The notes: generated by a model not told the origin, from the sequence alone. Counted from the first letter of the stretch, positions 50,701 to 61,760 are shown. The stretch: 64,000 nucleotides of DNA from Coccinella septempunctata (GCF_907165205.1 NC_058193.1:18551521-18615520), one strand, 5' to 3'. Program-made: numbers and translations.

Positions 50701-53700
50701 GCTTCAAGATTTTCAAATTACAACATATGTATATTATTTATGGCTTCAGTCGAGTCTACGTAGAGTTATCGAAGAAAATGCCATTTTGAACTGCTTGATT
50801 ATTCTTTGACTTGCGAAGTTTATTTAGATGACTGCTTAATTTTTTTATATATGAGCCGGTCAGAGGAAAAGTGGTATAAGTCACAAATTCCGATTTTTGA
50901 GTTATACCGATATTTGGGTACCAAAGGCATTGATAGGTATGGAAAATTTTGTTAAGAGGAAAAACATAACTCTGTCAAAACGACGATTTGACTCATACCA
51001 CTCATAAGAAGAATAATATGCAACCTTTGGTACCCAAATATCGGTATAACTCAAAAATTGGAATTTGTGACTTATACCACTTTTCCTCTGACCGGCTCAT
51101 ATAATAGGATCGAAAAAAACAATGAAAAATATAGCTTGTAATTTGAAAATCTCGAGTTTTGATTAATTCGATTTGTACAACTTGATGATCTTCTCACTTC
51201 TAATAGAAACCTTGTTCATTTTAAGTCCAAACATCAAACAGTGTTATAATACTACATACACATTATGGATAAATTTTAAATGGTACAGACCTTATCAGCA
51301 GAAATATCAAAAGAAATGTGACTTCCCATTTTCACAATTTTATTTCATGAGAATCCAAATAGCTCAGCAACCATTGAGTCTTTACCCAAGGTGTAATGAA
51401 GTAATAATGTTGAAATTGCCGTATTTTATAGAACTATTTTTGCGGGCGGTACAAACAGTACTGCTTTCCATGGCGCTTTGACCGTTTGTTGACAGTGATG
51501 CTCTGTTTTTATTCCTCATTTCGAAATCAGGAATCAGTGATCGAAAAATTGGCGATGGGTATATCTAGCTTGAGGTATAATCATATTATTTTTTTCAGGT
51601 TTCTGTATTAAGACCAAAGATACTTTGGGGGATAAATTTTTCCTCAATATCTGTCATAGTGATGCCATCCCTATTCCTCCGACGGATATAACGAATTTGA
51701 GAGCTGAGGATGTTCTAGAAAAGGATATCACAGAATTTCGTGTACCCATGAGCATAGGAGCACTACATCACGAAAAAGACACAAAGGGAATAGAATGTAG
51801 AGCTTGCGATGTTGTGATAAATTCCATATTCTTCAAAAAAATCCAATGTAAGTATATTTTCACAGGGGAAATATTAATTAGAAATTTTCTAATAGGATAG
51901 TTTTCTATGGCAGTGTGAAATCGGGACAAAATCTTTTTTCTCATGATTTTGTCTTCACAAGCTTGGGGACTCAACGTGATACGAATGTTTTATCTGAAAT
52001 TTTTCAATGTTCAGCTCTTCTTGATAATTAATTCTATATCATTGACTTGATTTTAGATGATACAGATTGGAAAAACTTCATATTGACCATCGTTTTTGAA
52101 GCACTCAAAGAAAAATATCAGATTGATTGTTTGGAGCAAGATAAAATAATCTTGTCAAACAGAAAGCACCTGGGAACTATTCAAAAACATAAAATTCAAG
52201 ATCGTGAAATGGCCAATAAAATGGGACTCAGCTATGAAAACCTGAATAAACTAAAAGAAAATGGTCCCAAAATAGAAATGATGTCATCTTCAACTTACGA
52301 AGCTAAAGTGCCAACATATCGGTTGTACAAGAAAAAGTGTAAACAAAGTTGCCTTATTGGAGAATTCATGTTTCCGGATGTGGTAAGTGGAATTTTGAAA
52401 CCATTCTATGTCTATAATAATGTATATTTGCCCAGAACTGGATATTATTGAACACTTTTTCAATTCTGCAAATAGCGCGTAGGTGAAACGTGTAAAAAGT
52501 GTTAGTTAAAAAGATGTTTGAAAACATGGTATATGCACTGATTAGATTTTGTTTTTACAATTTTGAAAATATGGGATAACACGTTCAGTTTTCTGTGTGG
52601 ACAAGTATTGTAAATACGTAATGTGAAATAGATATACAAGTCTGTTCTTCAAATATTCTTCACTATATTGTATAATTCGCCAATCAACCCTATTTTCTTG
52701 AATCATATTGAATTACTCTCCTCGGGAATACAATTAATCAATAGAAATTATCTTGAACAAGACTAGTAGGTAATCCTTCGATAGTGTTGAAATATCTGTA
52801 GATTTGTTTTTTCAACTAAAATTCAAGCTAACTTTGCAGGTCAAAAACAATTCTCTATTTTGCAAAGTAGAGAATAGACGACTTGTTGATTTAAGTATTT
52901 GTTGTAATTAACATTTGAATTACGACTAGAGCTGATATACAAAAATTTATATAATTATATCATCCAATTGCATATATGCAATAAAACATATAATAATATA
53001 TCATCTACTATGTATTTTCAGTTTTTGTTCTAAAGTATGCATATGGGTACTAAAAGTGCGTAGATTATTCGTAAATTTTATATGGACTCACTTGCAAGTT
53101 ATATTATATGAATGTGTGTTTGAAAAGAAATATGGAGTAGCTTCCATAATTATAAAGGTCTAGACACGCTACTGACTCAATGTCAATTTAGACGCCCCTG
53201 TTTCAAAAAATAACCTACTTCTTTCCAAACAAATAGCAAAATAGAAGTGCGCAAGGCAAGAAAACAACGTTAATTACGCTAACGTACTACGTTATCCATC
53301 CGTAAATAGAGAGTTGCAGTGCTGCCATGAACGTAAACGTTATAATTGACATCTACGCATGCTCATTCGTCAGTTTAACGTTAGCGTCAGTGGCCTACGT
53401 AAACTAGCCTAGCGCTCTCCCGCGTATACATCGACGTACGTTAACCGAATCTTCAACGAATAGCACCGATGACTTCCGAATGGCCGAATTTTGACTGTTG
53501 AATGCAATTCTCGATAATCTCGGTCATTCTTTACATTTCCCGTGTATTTTCTTATAATGAATGAAAGTTATAGGAAATCAGCAGTGATTTTTAAAATTAT
53601 CAAAAGGAAGTTATAAAACTTTGTTATCAGATTACAAAAAATTGGTGATACCTGAATTCCAACTTTTTCAACCCAACGAGATAAAGGAATATGCATGGCA

Positions 53701-56540
53701 CATTACGGTCGTCTTTTTTCGAGAAACTAATAATGCCATCAACTGCATTACTCTATCTTCTTTTGTTTTCGAGTTATAGGTCAAAATTGAAATTTCAACT
53801 TTGGTCATTATCTCCATTTCTGATTAAGCTAGGATGTTGAATGAAGACATTATACAGACTCTTTTTTGATAGCAATCCAGTGGCGTACTATGATTTTTTT
53901 CCAACAGGTATATTTGCTGAGCTATAAGATGATGTATTTTTTCTTATGAATAAGTAGTTTAAAATGACTTAGAAAGACTGAGGACGATGTATGATATATT
54001 TCTGAAACAGTTAAAAAAAGGCGATTCTTTCTTAGTCATTTTAAACTACTATTTTCATAAGAAAAAACACAACTTTATGTTATAGCTCAGCAAATAAACC
54101 TGTTGGAAAAAATCATAGTACGCCACTGGCTTGCTATCAAGTGTCTGTATAATGTCTTAATTTCAACATCCTAACAGAAACGGAGATAATGACCAAAGTT
54201 GAAATCGCCCAAATTTCAATTTTGGCCTGTAACTCAAAAACAAAAGAAGATAGAGGAATGCAGTTGATGGCATTATTAGTTTCTCGAAAAAAGACGACAT
54301 GAATGGTACATTCATTTTTCTCTATATCGTTTGGTTAAAAAGTTATAGTTCAGGTATCACCAATTTCGCCCACCCTGTACATAAGCAAATGGCTGAAACC
54401 CCACTGCGATTCTCATGTCTCTAACAGTATCATTTCATTGATAATAAAATACTTCCAAGTTGAAAATTCTCTTTATTATGCATATTATAACTCATTAGAA
54501 CATCAATATTCCAAATATTTTTCCAGCTGTCGAAGCTCAATATTAGATAAAGGAGAGTTCGGGCAAAGCAAAATCCAAATTTATAGGTTATGTTTAACGT
54601 CCGATGTCTCATGATGTCAGCACTTCAACTCAAATTTCATTACAACACTTAAACGTTATTTCTCACATTAACGTTCACGATCAGGCTAAAGTACTGTGCG
54701 CACTTCAACTCTCTAATTACGAGATGCGGTAACGTTAATAACGCTTGACGTTACAGATCTTTTCAATATCTATTCCCTGAAGACGGCGAAGGTTTACCGA
54801 AACTTCAAATGAAATATCTCAATATGATAGATCATTCATATTATTTCGAAATTATTTGGAAAGCAACATTTTTTTCAAAATATTGCTTCTGGTGCCTCAT
54901 CTAATAAAATAAACGCACAAATATTGGAGTACCGCACATCCCTAGCAGCATTATTGTAAATACAGTAAAACCCCGATTATCCGTGCTCCAACACATTTAT
55001 AACATAATATTATGTAGGTACATACTCAAAAGATGAGAAAAAAAGTTCTATATATTGTAAAAGAGATAACGGAACAAAAAATATCAGTAAAAAATTAAAT
55101 TACACAAAATAAAAAAATAAAGACTAAAGACTATATATAGTCCATTCAAGAATGATTGACATCCCAGTAGGTCTTGAAAGTCCAGACGCAGCTTAAAATC
55201 TGATCCCAAAATAGCTTCAATAATTTCTGTAGTTTTAATCACAGAAGTGGAATATATAAATATAACCTAGAAAAGCATTTGAAAAGAAGAAAAATTCAAA
55301 TTCAGAGCATATTAATAAGTATGCAGAATTGATACAATAATGTTTCCAATTTGAACGAATAAGTTAAGGACATAAACAGCAGCACACAAATCAAATTATC
55401 GACGGTCAGTGGCTCAGTACATAGATTTACATATGATAGGTCTCTGTTCATTCACAATACCAACCTTAATTCCGTAACACAAAATCTTAACTTATGGGCT
55501 ATTACCAACGTAAATTCAATTTTCCATAGCCACCCGAGATGTCAATTATTCTTGAATGGACTATACATAGGTATATATGTTAATTTTCGTGTACGTTAAG
55601 CGGATATGTATTTTATGTTGCTTTGCGTTCGAAAGAAAGTCTGTCACCTTTGTAGGTATGTGTTAAAATCCTTTTTGATTGTCTGACGTAGGTATTCTGT
55701 ATTCTGCGCAAGTTCAAAATGTCGGTAAGGTGCAAATGTTTAGTTGCTCAAAATAATCTAGTAGAACGCTATTTCGACAGAACTTCAAAGATACAATTTC
55801 GATGAAGGGAAATCATGGTACGGATAATTCGCAGCCCGGATAATCCGCGCACGGGCAATCGGGGGTCTGTAGCTCTATAATAACTAATAATATTGAGCAA
55901 AGTTCTGTTGCGTGCCGCCCACAATAGGGAATACTCCTTCTGACGAAAATTATGTATTTTTTATGAATTATCTTTGAAACGTCACATTTTGAAATAACCA
56001 TTTCAACCGTTTCCCAAAAAAAACCAGTGAGTACGCGCCTTATGATAGCTGTAAATCAACAGCTGTTATTTTATAAACAAGCCATTGTTCTTTTTATTTT
56101 CTAGTGAGCGCTGTTGCCAAATCGTAAACTAGAAATGAAGCGATTTAAATTTTAAAACCTCGTATTTGAAGAATGATTTTGAATAGTTTCCGCGGTGCAT
56201 TTGAAGAATTCATGAATGAAACTCATAATTATTCAGTTTAAACTTGCGTATGCTGTGATAACCCAAATTGAGGAGAATTCTCCATTGTTGCGAGAATTAA
56301 TTGTATTACATCTCTGTAAACAGGTTAAGCGTGAGTACAATAATCATTTCTTTTTTTCAGATCTCTGCTGATGAGCTGAAGTTAGATTTGGGAGAGGACA
56401 GAATAATTATTGAATGTGAGCAGAAGAATTATTTATTAGATATATTTGTTCCAGTCATTTTAAGGCCTAATACTTCCTGTTCGGTTTTTGATAAAGCTAC
56501 TAAGGTTCTTACTGTAACCATGCCACTGGTTGGAGGATGA
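38678..56540 (+). CDS. PIH1D1: PIH1 domain-containing protein 1 (R2TP complex subunit), five exons
   Basis: Adaptor of the R2TP complex (RUVBL1/2, RPAP3, PIH1D1), which works with HSP90 in assembling PIKK kinases, RNA polymerase and snoRNP complexes. Five exons join to 301 residues (human PIH1D1 is 290). The PIH1 domain starts around residue 48: PGFCIKTKDTLGDKFFLNIC, then FRVPMSIGALHHEKD and CRACDVVINSIFFKKIQ. The Lys residues in the first motif are at the place of the phosphopeptide-binding lysines of PIH1D1 (inference from family knowledge). The last exon is a CS-like beta domain. The paralogue PIH1D2 is less likely because the GFCIKT and ICHS motifs and the length fit PIH1D1 better. Head-to-head with MRP; the two start codons are 2.3 kb apart. 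Confidence 0.9.
38803..38887 (+). CDS. PIH1D1: PIH1D1 exon 2
   Basis: 85 nt after a pyrimidine-rich acceptor (gctgtttcag), donor gtatgt, exits with one base. Encodes NESNENFQKLFSENDPEFPS and ends IQPYP, the run-up to the PIH1 domain (I-x-P-x-PG). Confidence 0.82.
39636..39950. repeat. tandem pair of inverted-repeat units
   Basis: A unit beginning TCCGTATATACACTTTG and ending TAACCAAATGTGTATATA occurs at about 39640-39785. It is followed directly by a second unit at about 39800-39950 that begins GTCCGTATATACACTTTGGT and ends ACCAAAGGTGTATATACGGA. Each unit has matching inverted ends. Confidence 0.8.
40663..41030 (+). pseudogene. fossil THAP domain (P-element/THAP-type), inactivated
   Basis: 40663-40740 reads RCAVKTCV-stop-NKSAIYT then RKRKAIYLF-stop. 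After an intron-like gap (gtaagt at 40742, ttttag at 40893-40898) it continues FPRNETRRQQWRVALGLENN and SCNLYSRL-stop. This is the C-x3-C, FP, R-x2-W and C-x2-(H) pattern of a THAP zinc finger, with TGA at two places where Arg/Cys would be expected and Tyr for the final His. A Lys-rich coiled-coil-like stretch (KKVAALQAVPNSLEKKI) follows at about 41823-41880. Lies in the large PIH1D1 intron. Confidence 0.5.
41900..43660. other. PIH1D1 intron 2, unremarkable part
   Basis: AT-rich with short chance open frames. I see nothing I can name. Confidence 0.5.
43670..43955. repeat. MITE with GAAGTGCACTTC palindromes, copy 1 (diverged)
   Basis: CCGAAGTGCACTTCGGCACG occurs at about 43692 and again near 43911, with outer CAATCAATTC and GAATTGATTG arms. 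Related to 44324-44546. Confidence 0.65.
44324..44546. repeat. MITE with GAAGTGCACTTC palindromes, copy 2
   Basis: Left end AAGCTGCATTCACAATTCAC pairs with right end GTGAATTGTGAATGCAGCTT. Inner AAGCAGATGGCGTTCTCTGT pairs with ACAGAGAACGCCATCTGCTT. About 223 bp. Confidence 0.9.
45411..45768. repeat. MITE family 3, copy 1
   Basis: Left end ACAGTCCATTCAAGAATTTT matches, in reverse complement, the right end GATTCTTGAATGGACTATA. Shares interior words (for example GTGAATCTATGCACTGACCG) with 55134-55566. Confidence 0.8.
45838..46032. repeat. MITE with GCCCGTTTG ends
   Basis: AAAGCCCGTTTGTAACAGCC at the left pairs with GGCTGTTGCAAACGGGCTT at the right; internal GAGAATTCT words pair as well. About 195 bp, no coding. 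Confidence 0.85.
47576..47950. repeat. MITE family 3, one-ended copy
   Basis: GGACTATAAGC, four bases, then GCTTATAGTCC forms a short palindrome from which a family 3 end (TATAGTCCATTCAAGAATGA) runs rightward. The far end is missing or diverged. Confidence 0.6.
47951..50640. other. PIH1D1 intron 2, unremarkable part
   Basis: AT-rich DNA with no recognised gene, transposon or strong repeat. Confidence 0.5.
50848..51103. repeat. long hairpin repeat
   Basis: TATGAGCCGGTCAGAGGAAA at the left and TTTCCTCTGACCGGCTCATA at the right pair perfectly. The arms extend for about 100 bases through ACCGATATTTGGGTACCAAA and its complement. Confidence 0.9.
51599..51847 (+). CDS. PIH1D1: PIH1D1 exon 3 (PIH1 domain, first half)
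   Basis: 249 nt, acceptor tttttcag, donor gtaagt. Contains GFCIKTKDTLGDKFFLNICH, PPTDIT, EFRVPMSIGALHHEKDTKG and CDVVINSIFFKK, the core PIH1 motifs. A 12.7-kb intron separates it from exon 2. Confidence 0.93.
52057..52382 (+). CDS. PIH1D1: PIH1D1 exon 4 (PIH1 domain, second half, and linker)
   Basis: 326 nt, acceptor gattttag, donor gtaagt, exits in phase 0. Encodes WKNFILTIVFEALKEKYQID and KHLGTIQKHKIQD, which fit the end of the PIH1 domain, then a Lys-rich linker. An open frame continues past the donor but loses similarity. Confidence 0.92.
53266..54754. repeat. inverted-repeat element split by foldback family 1 copy 2
   Basis: AACGTTAATTACGCTAACGT and AGAGAGTTGCAGTGC at the left have counterparts GCGCACTTCAACTCTCT and GGTAACGTTAATAACG at the right, 1.2 kb away. 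The foldback at 53636-54379 sits between them, so it appears to have inserted into an older element. Confidence 0.6.
53636..54379. repeat. foldback element family 1, copy 2
   Basis: Starts at AATTGGTGATACCTGAATTC and ends ATCACCAATTTCGCCCACCC; arms pair along the whole length, centre near 54005. Nearly collinear with 25330-26094. Confidence 0.9.
55134..55566. repeat. MITE family 3, copy 2
   Basis: TATATAGTCCATTCAAGAAT at the left pairs with ATTCTTGAATGGACTATA at the right, followed inward by GATTGACATC and GATGTCAATT. About 433 bp. Confidence 0.85.
55925..56289. repeat. dispersed repeat, copy 2
   Basis: Same orientation and content as 15229-15750 but shorter. It ends about 70 bases before PIH1D1 exon 5. 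Confidence 0.8.
56361..56540 (+). CDS. PIH1D1: PIH1D1 exon 5 (C-terminal CS-like domain)
   Basis: 180 nt with stop, acceptor ctttttttcag. Encodes ISADELKLDLGEDRIIIECE and ends VLTVTMPLVGG, a beta-rich CS-like domain that in PIH1D1 contacts RPAP3. It starts only about 70 bases after a dispersed repeat. Confidence 0.9.
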   Translation: MSADELKLDLGEDRIIIECEQKNYLLDIFVPVILRPNTSCSVFDKATKVLTVTMPLVGG

Positions 56541-56794
56541 AAGTATTTTATTTTAAATCAATTTTAATTTATTATGTAGTAATTTAGCCATGATATAATT
56601 GATGAAAATATGTTGAATTTTAAATTTGAGTTTATAGATAAAAACTCCTTCGTATTGACTGGATTCAATTTGTCAAAGGAAATTTTTTTTTCACGAGTTT
56701 CTTTTTAATTCAATTTTTATAATCTGTTTGTATTACAGTGGGTAAATTCAATTGCAATATTACACAATTTTCATCGGTAGTCTATATTGTTCTC

Positions 56795-56800
56795 AATAAA
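56795..56800 (+). terminator. probable poly(A) signal of PIH1D1
   Basis: AATAAA about 255 bases after the PIH1D1 stop, in AT-rich DNA. Confidence 0.5.
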
Positions 56801-57748
56801 TGAACTAAGAAATATATTTTATACTGATTGATTATGTTTAAATAAAACACTGAAAAACGAATTAGTATTGTGGAAAACATCTTCAGAATGTTCTACTGAA
56901 TTGAAGCCATATGGTATGTTTCTCAGTCTGGTTGTACATCAAGTTATTCACAAAAACATTTGCACATTTGCAAAAGCATTTTGATTCGAGGTTTCATCAA
57001 AAACTTTCCTTTTTCAAAGAGGATCCCATATTTTTCTCAACAACGGTATGTTCCAAAATCACTGTTCTAATTATTATTTATCTTTCTATCAAATAACCCA
57101 TTATTGGAAATGGTTAGCATCAGGAATCGAAATATTCTAAATTAATTTTCATTGTCTCATTTATGTTTACTTTTCACTAAAGTTTCAACCAAAATGCCAT
57201 ATTTCACAAATGAAGTCAACGCAAATCTTCTTCACAGCTAATATAATCTAATCAAGTTGTTGTGAATAGTACATGGAGAGATGTCATGACTGAAGCAGGT
57301 CCTCAGAGATACCATCAGAAGAATAAATGTGTTGAATATCTTGTATAGAATTTTTCACGCAGGAGTGTTACGTCCCTAGATTACTATTTGGGGAAGGATT
57401 AAAAAAATGGTATATGCAACTCCCCTTACTTATGAAGAGAAGTGCATACAAACCATCAGAAATGCGTTTAGGTTCGTTTGGAATTATAACCTAGGTTTCA
57501 GAGAATGAGGTTCCAGCTGCAAATTTCCATCTTGTCAGAAGTTACTGTGATTTTAAGGGATGGTAACCCTTAAAAAAACAAAGACTTTTTCATCTAGAAC
57601 ACTGGTTCTTAACCGGTGGTCCGCGGACCACTGGTGGTCCCTGGAAGCACCCGAAGTGGTCCGCGAAGCCATCCGACAGGACATAGGGTTGAACCAGACT
57701 TAAGAGCACTTATTGATAACAATTATTTTATATTAGTTTTTTAGAAAA

Positions 57749-57934
57749 ATGCCACCAAAACGAAAGTATATTGAAATGGGTTTCTTCAATAGAAAAAATG
57801 GGGAGACTAGACCCCAATGCTCTCTCTTTTCATCGACATATTTATGCGAGCAGGGGTTTTCGATTCTACTGGTAATTAAAAACAAGCATCGAAATCGGTT
57901 GGATGCCAGTGCCGACATGCCACTTTGGTATTAA
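57749..57934 (+). pseudogene. hAT transposase remnant (N-terminus fused to C-terminal piece)
   Basis: MPPKRKYIEMGF resembles the start of ZBED/SCAND3-type hAT transposases. After about 25 residues it passes straight into TYLCEQGFSILLVIKNKHRN and RLDASADM, a pattern of the C-terminal dimerisation region. Several hundred residues, including the catalytic core, are missing, so this is a deletion derivative unable to make an active transposase. Confidence 0.7.
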
Positions 57935-58014
57935 GTACCTAGCACTGAACCAAGGATTCATAAATTGCTGAAGAGTATGCAGTGAAAAAAATCGCATTGA
58001 AATAATAAAGTAAA

Positions 58015-58735
58015 CTTCGATTTATGCCCCACCTCAAATTTTAATAATTATTTTTTTACAGATAGAATTTTTTATAAGGAATCGAATGGCATTAGTCTCA
58101 CTCTGCGGAAACTTATAGTTCGGCAGTTATGATTTTTTGAAATTTTTGTAAAGTGCTTTTTCTCGAATTCGACAAAGTGCCTATGTCAGATTTTTTTGCC
58201 GATTTTTTCCTGGATGCAAGAGAAGATACAAAATCTATTCGTACAACTATCAATCCCGGCGAACTTTTAATTTGAGAGAAACGATTTTTCGAAAATTTCA
58301 TCAATATACGTGCTATATCATTATATTATCATGAAGAATTATATTTTCACTTTTCGGTCCTTTAAACTTAAATTTAAATAGCCAAAATGATACTTTTATG
58401 TATGAAATTGTTTTTCCACTGTCCTAACTTCACCTCAAAATAATTCAGTTCAATTTTTAGCCAAAATTGATCAATTATTCACATTTCTTTCAGTGAATAA
58501 CCTCAAAATCCCAATTGGTTAAGTTCTGTTGAGAAAAACATTCGAATTAATCGAGAATTACAGTGAACAAACATTCAAATGTCATAATTGAGTGCATTTA
58601 ACGAACATTTCAAAAAATCCTAGCTAATGAACTATAAATTTCCGCACATTGAGATTACTACCATTCGATTCCTCATGAAAAATTCTATCTATAAAAAAAT
58701 AATCATCAAAATCTGAGGTGGGGCATAAATCGAAG
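58015..58735. repeat. inverted-repeat element nested in the hAT element
   Basis: CTTCGATTTATGCCCCACCT at the left pairs with AGGTGGGGCATAAATCGAAG at the right. Pairing continues for roughly 85 bases (ATAGATAGAATTTTT and complement). No coding. Confidence 0.88.
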
Positions 58736-58902
58736 TCGAGCCCGTTCATTCTTTATAACTACAACAACCTTGTTTATTCATTTACAAAAATTGACGTTTA
58801 CGTACTTAATATTACCTCGGAACAGTTGGTGGTCCGTGACACGAAAACAATTTTGTCAAATGGTCCCTGATCACTAAAAGGTTAAGAACCACTGATCTAG
58901 AA

Positions 58903-60306
58903 TAATGCGACTATTAAAATGTCCAAAACTCTAACGAACACTTTGCCTTCAAATTTTATCAACAAAAACTTAAAAAAGTTCCCATTCTTGATTCCTCATA
59001 TCTCGTAAAAGATACAAGTTTTCAGACAAGAAATCACCTCCTGCATTTTTGCTGCATCTTCAGTAAACACCCTCTTTACTGTGTTTGCCAAGGCTTACCC
59101 CTTACCCCGAAGAAAAATAACAGTGATGAAACTGAATGGTCTAATCACAGGAAAAATGCAAGATTGTAATACTTTTTAATCATTTTTGGTCTCACAATAA
59201 GGGTATTCAGAGTTTTCCTTCACATATAGGATAATATTTGGAAAAACAATAAAATTGAACTGTAAAAATTTTCATTCTATGAGGAAACACTGGGAGTAAA
59301 CTCAAAAGTCTAATTTTTCATTCGATACATGATATGAAAATTCTACAGTGTCTATGTGACTATTTAAAATTTTAATTAGTGGGGATATAAAAGTTTCAAT
59401 TTTTTCCAGGGAAAAATAAGAATGGTCTTCGAGTTTCCAGTTATTTTCCAAACAATGCTTCATATGAAAAGTAAAATAATTTTTAATAAATATTAAATCC
59501 CCCATCTACACCCTCTTAAAACATAAATCCTAAAATATTTTTGAATTTGGTATATTTTTACGTAATAAATAACATATTTAATATAAAATAATAGCTCAAA
59601 ATGAAAACATCATTTTTTTTAATCAACAATAATAAATAAAAGGATATCCTTCTTACCTTCAGAATTTTGCCAATTGATGCAAAATGTGGAACAATCTTTA
59701 TATATAATTACATTCTTGAATTACTGTTCTTGAAATGAAATTTTCTCTAATGTGTTTATGACAAAGTCGTCGATATAAAACATTTTATCTCTTAATTTTG
59801 CAACACTAACTTCCGTTTTGTTACAAATGAAAAGAACAGAAACAGTATAGGTTTCTGAATTTCATGAAAAATAGTTTAGCACATAAAATCAAAAACAATG
59901 AAACATTTGGAATTAAAGTGACTAGAATTTTCAATAGCTCATTCATGAGAAAGTTCAGAGTTGCAATAAATTCAAGAGGTCCCAAATTAATGTTTATAGT
60001 TGCAGGCCATCAATATATCATGTAAAGCCTCTGCTTAAATATACAGTATGAGATACCTAATAATTAGACAATTTCTACATCAGGTATGCGCTCAAAATGT
60101 AATGCTTTCTGATTAAAAACAGCAGTAGCATCTTTTTTGTGTATAATTGTTCGGTTGATATGGCACATTGCATATAAAAGGTCATTTGATGTACGTATCG
60201 AATACTCAGCGATAAACTTTGTTTCATATCACATTAGGTATATGTTCAAAAAATGAACCAATACCATATTCTTGCAAAAAAAATTTTTTTTTCACTTAGG
60301 AGTATT
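58903..60306. other. intergenic/3' region between PIH1D1 and the phosphatase gene
   Basis: Very AT-rich DNA, expected to include the 3' untranslated region of the minus-strand phosphatase gene. No clear poly(A) signal or gene seen. Confidence 0.5.
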
Positions 60307-60724
60307 TCAAATTTCTGTGAAAAAATTAGGTCGCTCAATTCTCAGGTACTTGAAAAGTTGAGGCAAACTATAAGTGATACAGAACCCGATGAATGAGCAT
60401 GTTAAATATTTAGTGGCTAATTCAACAATTGTTTTATGCTTGTTTTCTAAGGAATGTTCAGATTGTTTCAAATTTGCCTCATCTTGTCTTAAAAGGGCAC
60501 ACATGCAGCTATAGAAAATATTCTCAGATAGAGCTTTCAGCAGACCAATACAAGTGAAGCCTAAAATACTTCTTAGAATGAGGCATCCAAACATAATGGA
60601 GGATGGCCACATAATAGGATAAGGTGGTTTTAGGTCGGAAGGTGTTAATTCTCCTGTCTGGTAATTCAGCCATGATCCAGTTAAGATGCCCACACATACA
60701 GATAAAACCATTGTTGTATCACCC
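60307..60724 (-). CDS. probable sphingosine-1-phosphate phosphatase, last coding exon (partial gene)
   Basis: About 138 residues ending at a stop at 60307-60309, after an acceptor (atttacag) at 60725-60727. Upstream exons lie beyond the window or are unseen in the 3 kb upstream. The exon begins GDTTMVLSVCVGILTGSWLN, then YPIMWPSSIMFGCLILRSIL and a second hydrophobic stretch, then LENKHKTIVELATKYL and LFKYLRIERPNFFTEI. I read it as the multi-helix C-terminal half of an ER sphingosine-1-phosphate phosphatase (PAP2 superfamily), which dephosphorylates sphingosine-1-phosphate. The PAP2 catalytic motifs would lie in earlier exons and cannot be seen, so another PAP2-like membrane protein remains possible. 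Confidence 0.68.
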
Positions 60725-61109
60725 CTGTAAATTGATTAATTGTTAAAAGCCAAATCATGAAGTAGCAAATGAAACAATATTCTATTAGCTCAGAAATACT
60801 CTCATGCAAATTGGCACACCTGATGAAAAGATAAATTTTATTTTATTTACATCTATTCAATTCCATTGAATTCAGAACATTTCCAAGAATAAAACTGTCA
60901 GCATTTTACAACCCCAATGTTATTCATGCATGATAACAGTTATTTTTCACTGGCCTTCCATCGAAATAGTCATTTCCAGAATAATTGGTTTTATCCTTAT
61001 CAACCAACAAATTATCAATAAAATGTCAGAAGTTTCTTGAATTTCTTTCTCGTTTTTTTTCTTATTTTCTAATGAATAACTACTGATAAATCTATGGGAG
61101 ATGATTGCT

Positions 61110-61760
61110 CAACATAAGGATCCTGCAACTTTCCTCAAACAACTGAAGGACAGAAGAATCATCACTTGGAAGACCGGACCTGGCCGGTCATCCGGACAAA
61201 AGCATGATTTGGACTATTATTAATTTACTGAAGGGAGAGTGATCCTCCACAAAAATCAGCAGAAGATTTTTGACGCAGAGATGATATTCTTCGCAGTGCG
61301 ATTTGATAACAAGTTATGTACCTATGATTAATAATTTTTCCTTTAGTTACCATCGAGTCTTCGAATCAGTTTGATGAAGGCTGTATTATGTCTTTACTTT
61401 TTCTTTCTGCTCTAGTTTTTTTGTATCAGACATAATTTCAAGATGGAGGGAGGATAAAGAAATTTTTATGTCAATGGAAAAGAAGAAATTGAAGGCTTTT
61501 TCTGTAAACAAATTTGTCAATGTTCATATTCGACGTATCTATTTCCAGCATGACGGCGCACCCCCACATTCCTCTGTCCAGGTGAGAAATCACTTGAATA
61601 TATTATATGGGAATCTGCGGATAGGACGTGTTGGTTATGACTATGGCCCCACTATTTCCAGACCTCAACTCCATAGATTAGTTCATTTGGCAGCATTCAA
61701 CAATATTTGTAAATGTGAAAAAGTGTATGTTAATAATTTGTTAATATTCTTCTCTTGTCT
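61110..61760 (+). pseudogene. mariner-like transposase remnant
   Basis: About 61115-61300 reads FLKQLKDRRIITWKTGPGRS and downstream words. 61540-61690 encodes IYFQHDGAPPHSSVQVRNHL, then YGNLRIGRVG, the FQxDGAPPH and IGRxGP motifs of an insect mariner-type DDE domain. Frames are interrupted and the region after ISRP has lost its Pro-rich SPDL motif. Inactive. Confidence 0.65.

Larger units (their letters stand above)
57600..58894 (+). mobile_element. internally deleted hAT-type transposon with 8-bp target duplication
   Basis: The left end CACTGGTTCTTAACCGGTGG and right end GGTTAAGAACCACTG form about 15-bp inverted ends. Both sides are flanked by ATCTAGAA (57592-57599 and 58895-58902), an 8-bp duplication as expected for hAT. 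The interior has a 61-codon remnant transposase frame and a nested inverted-repeat element (58015-58735). Confidence 0.88.
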
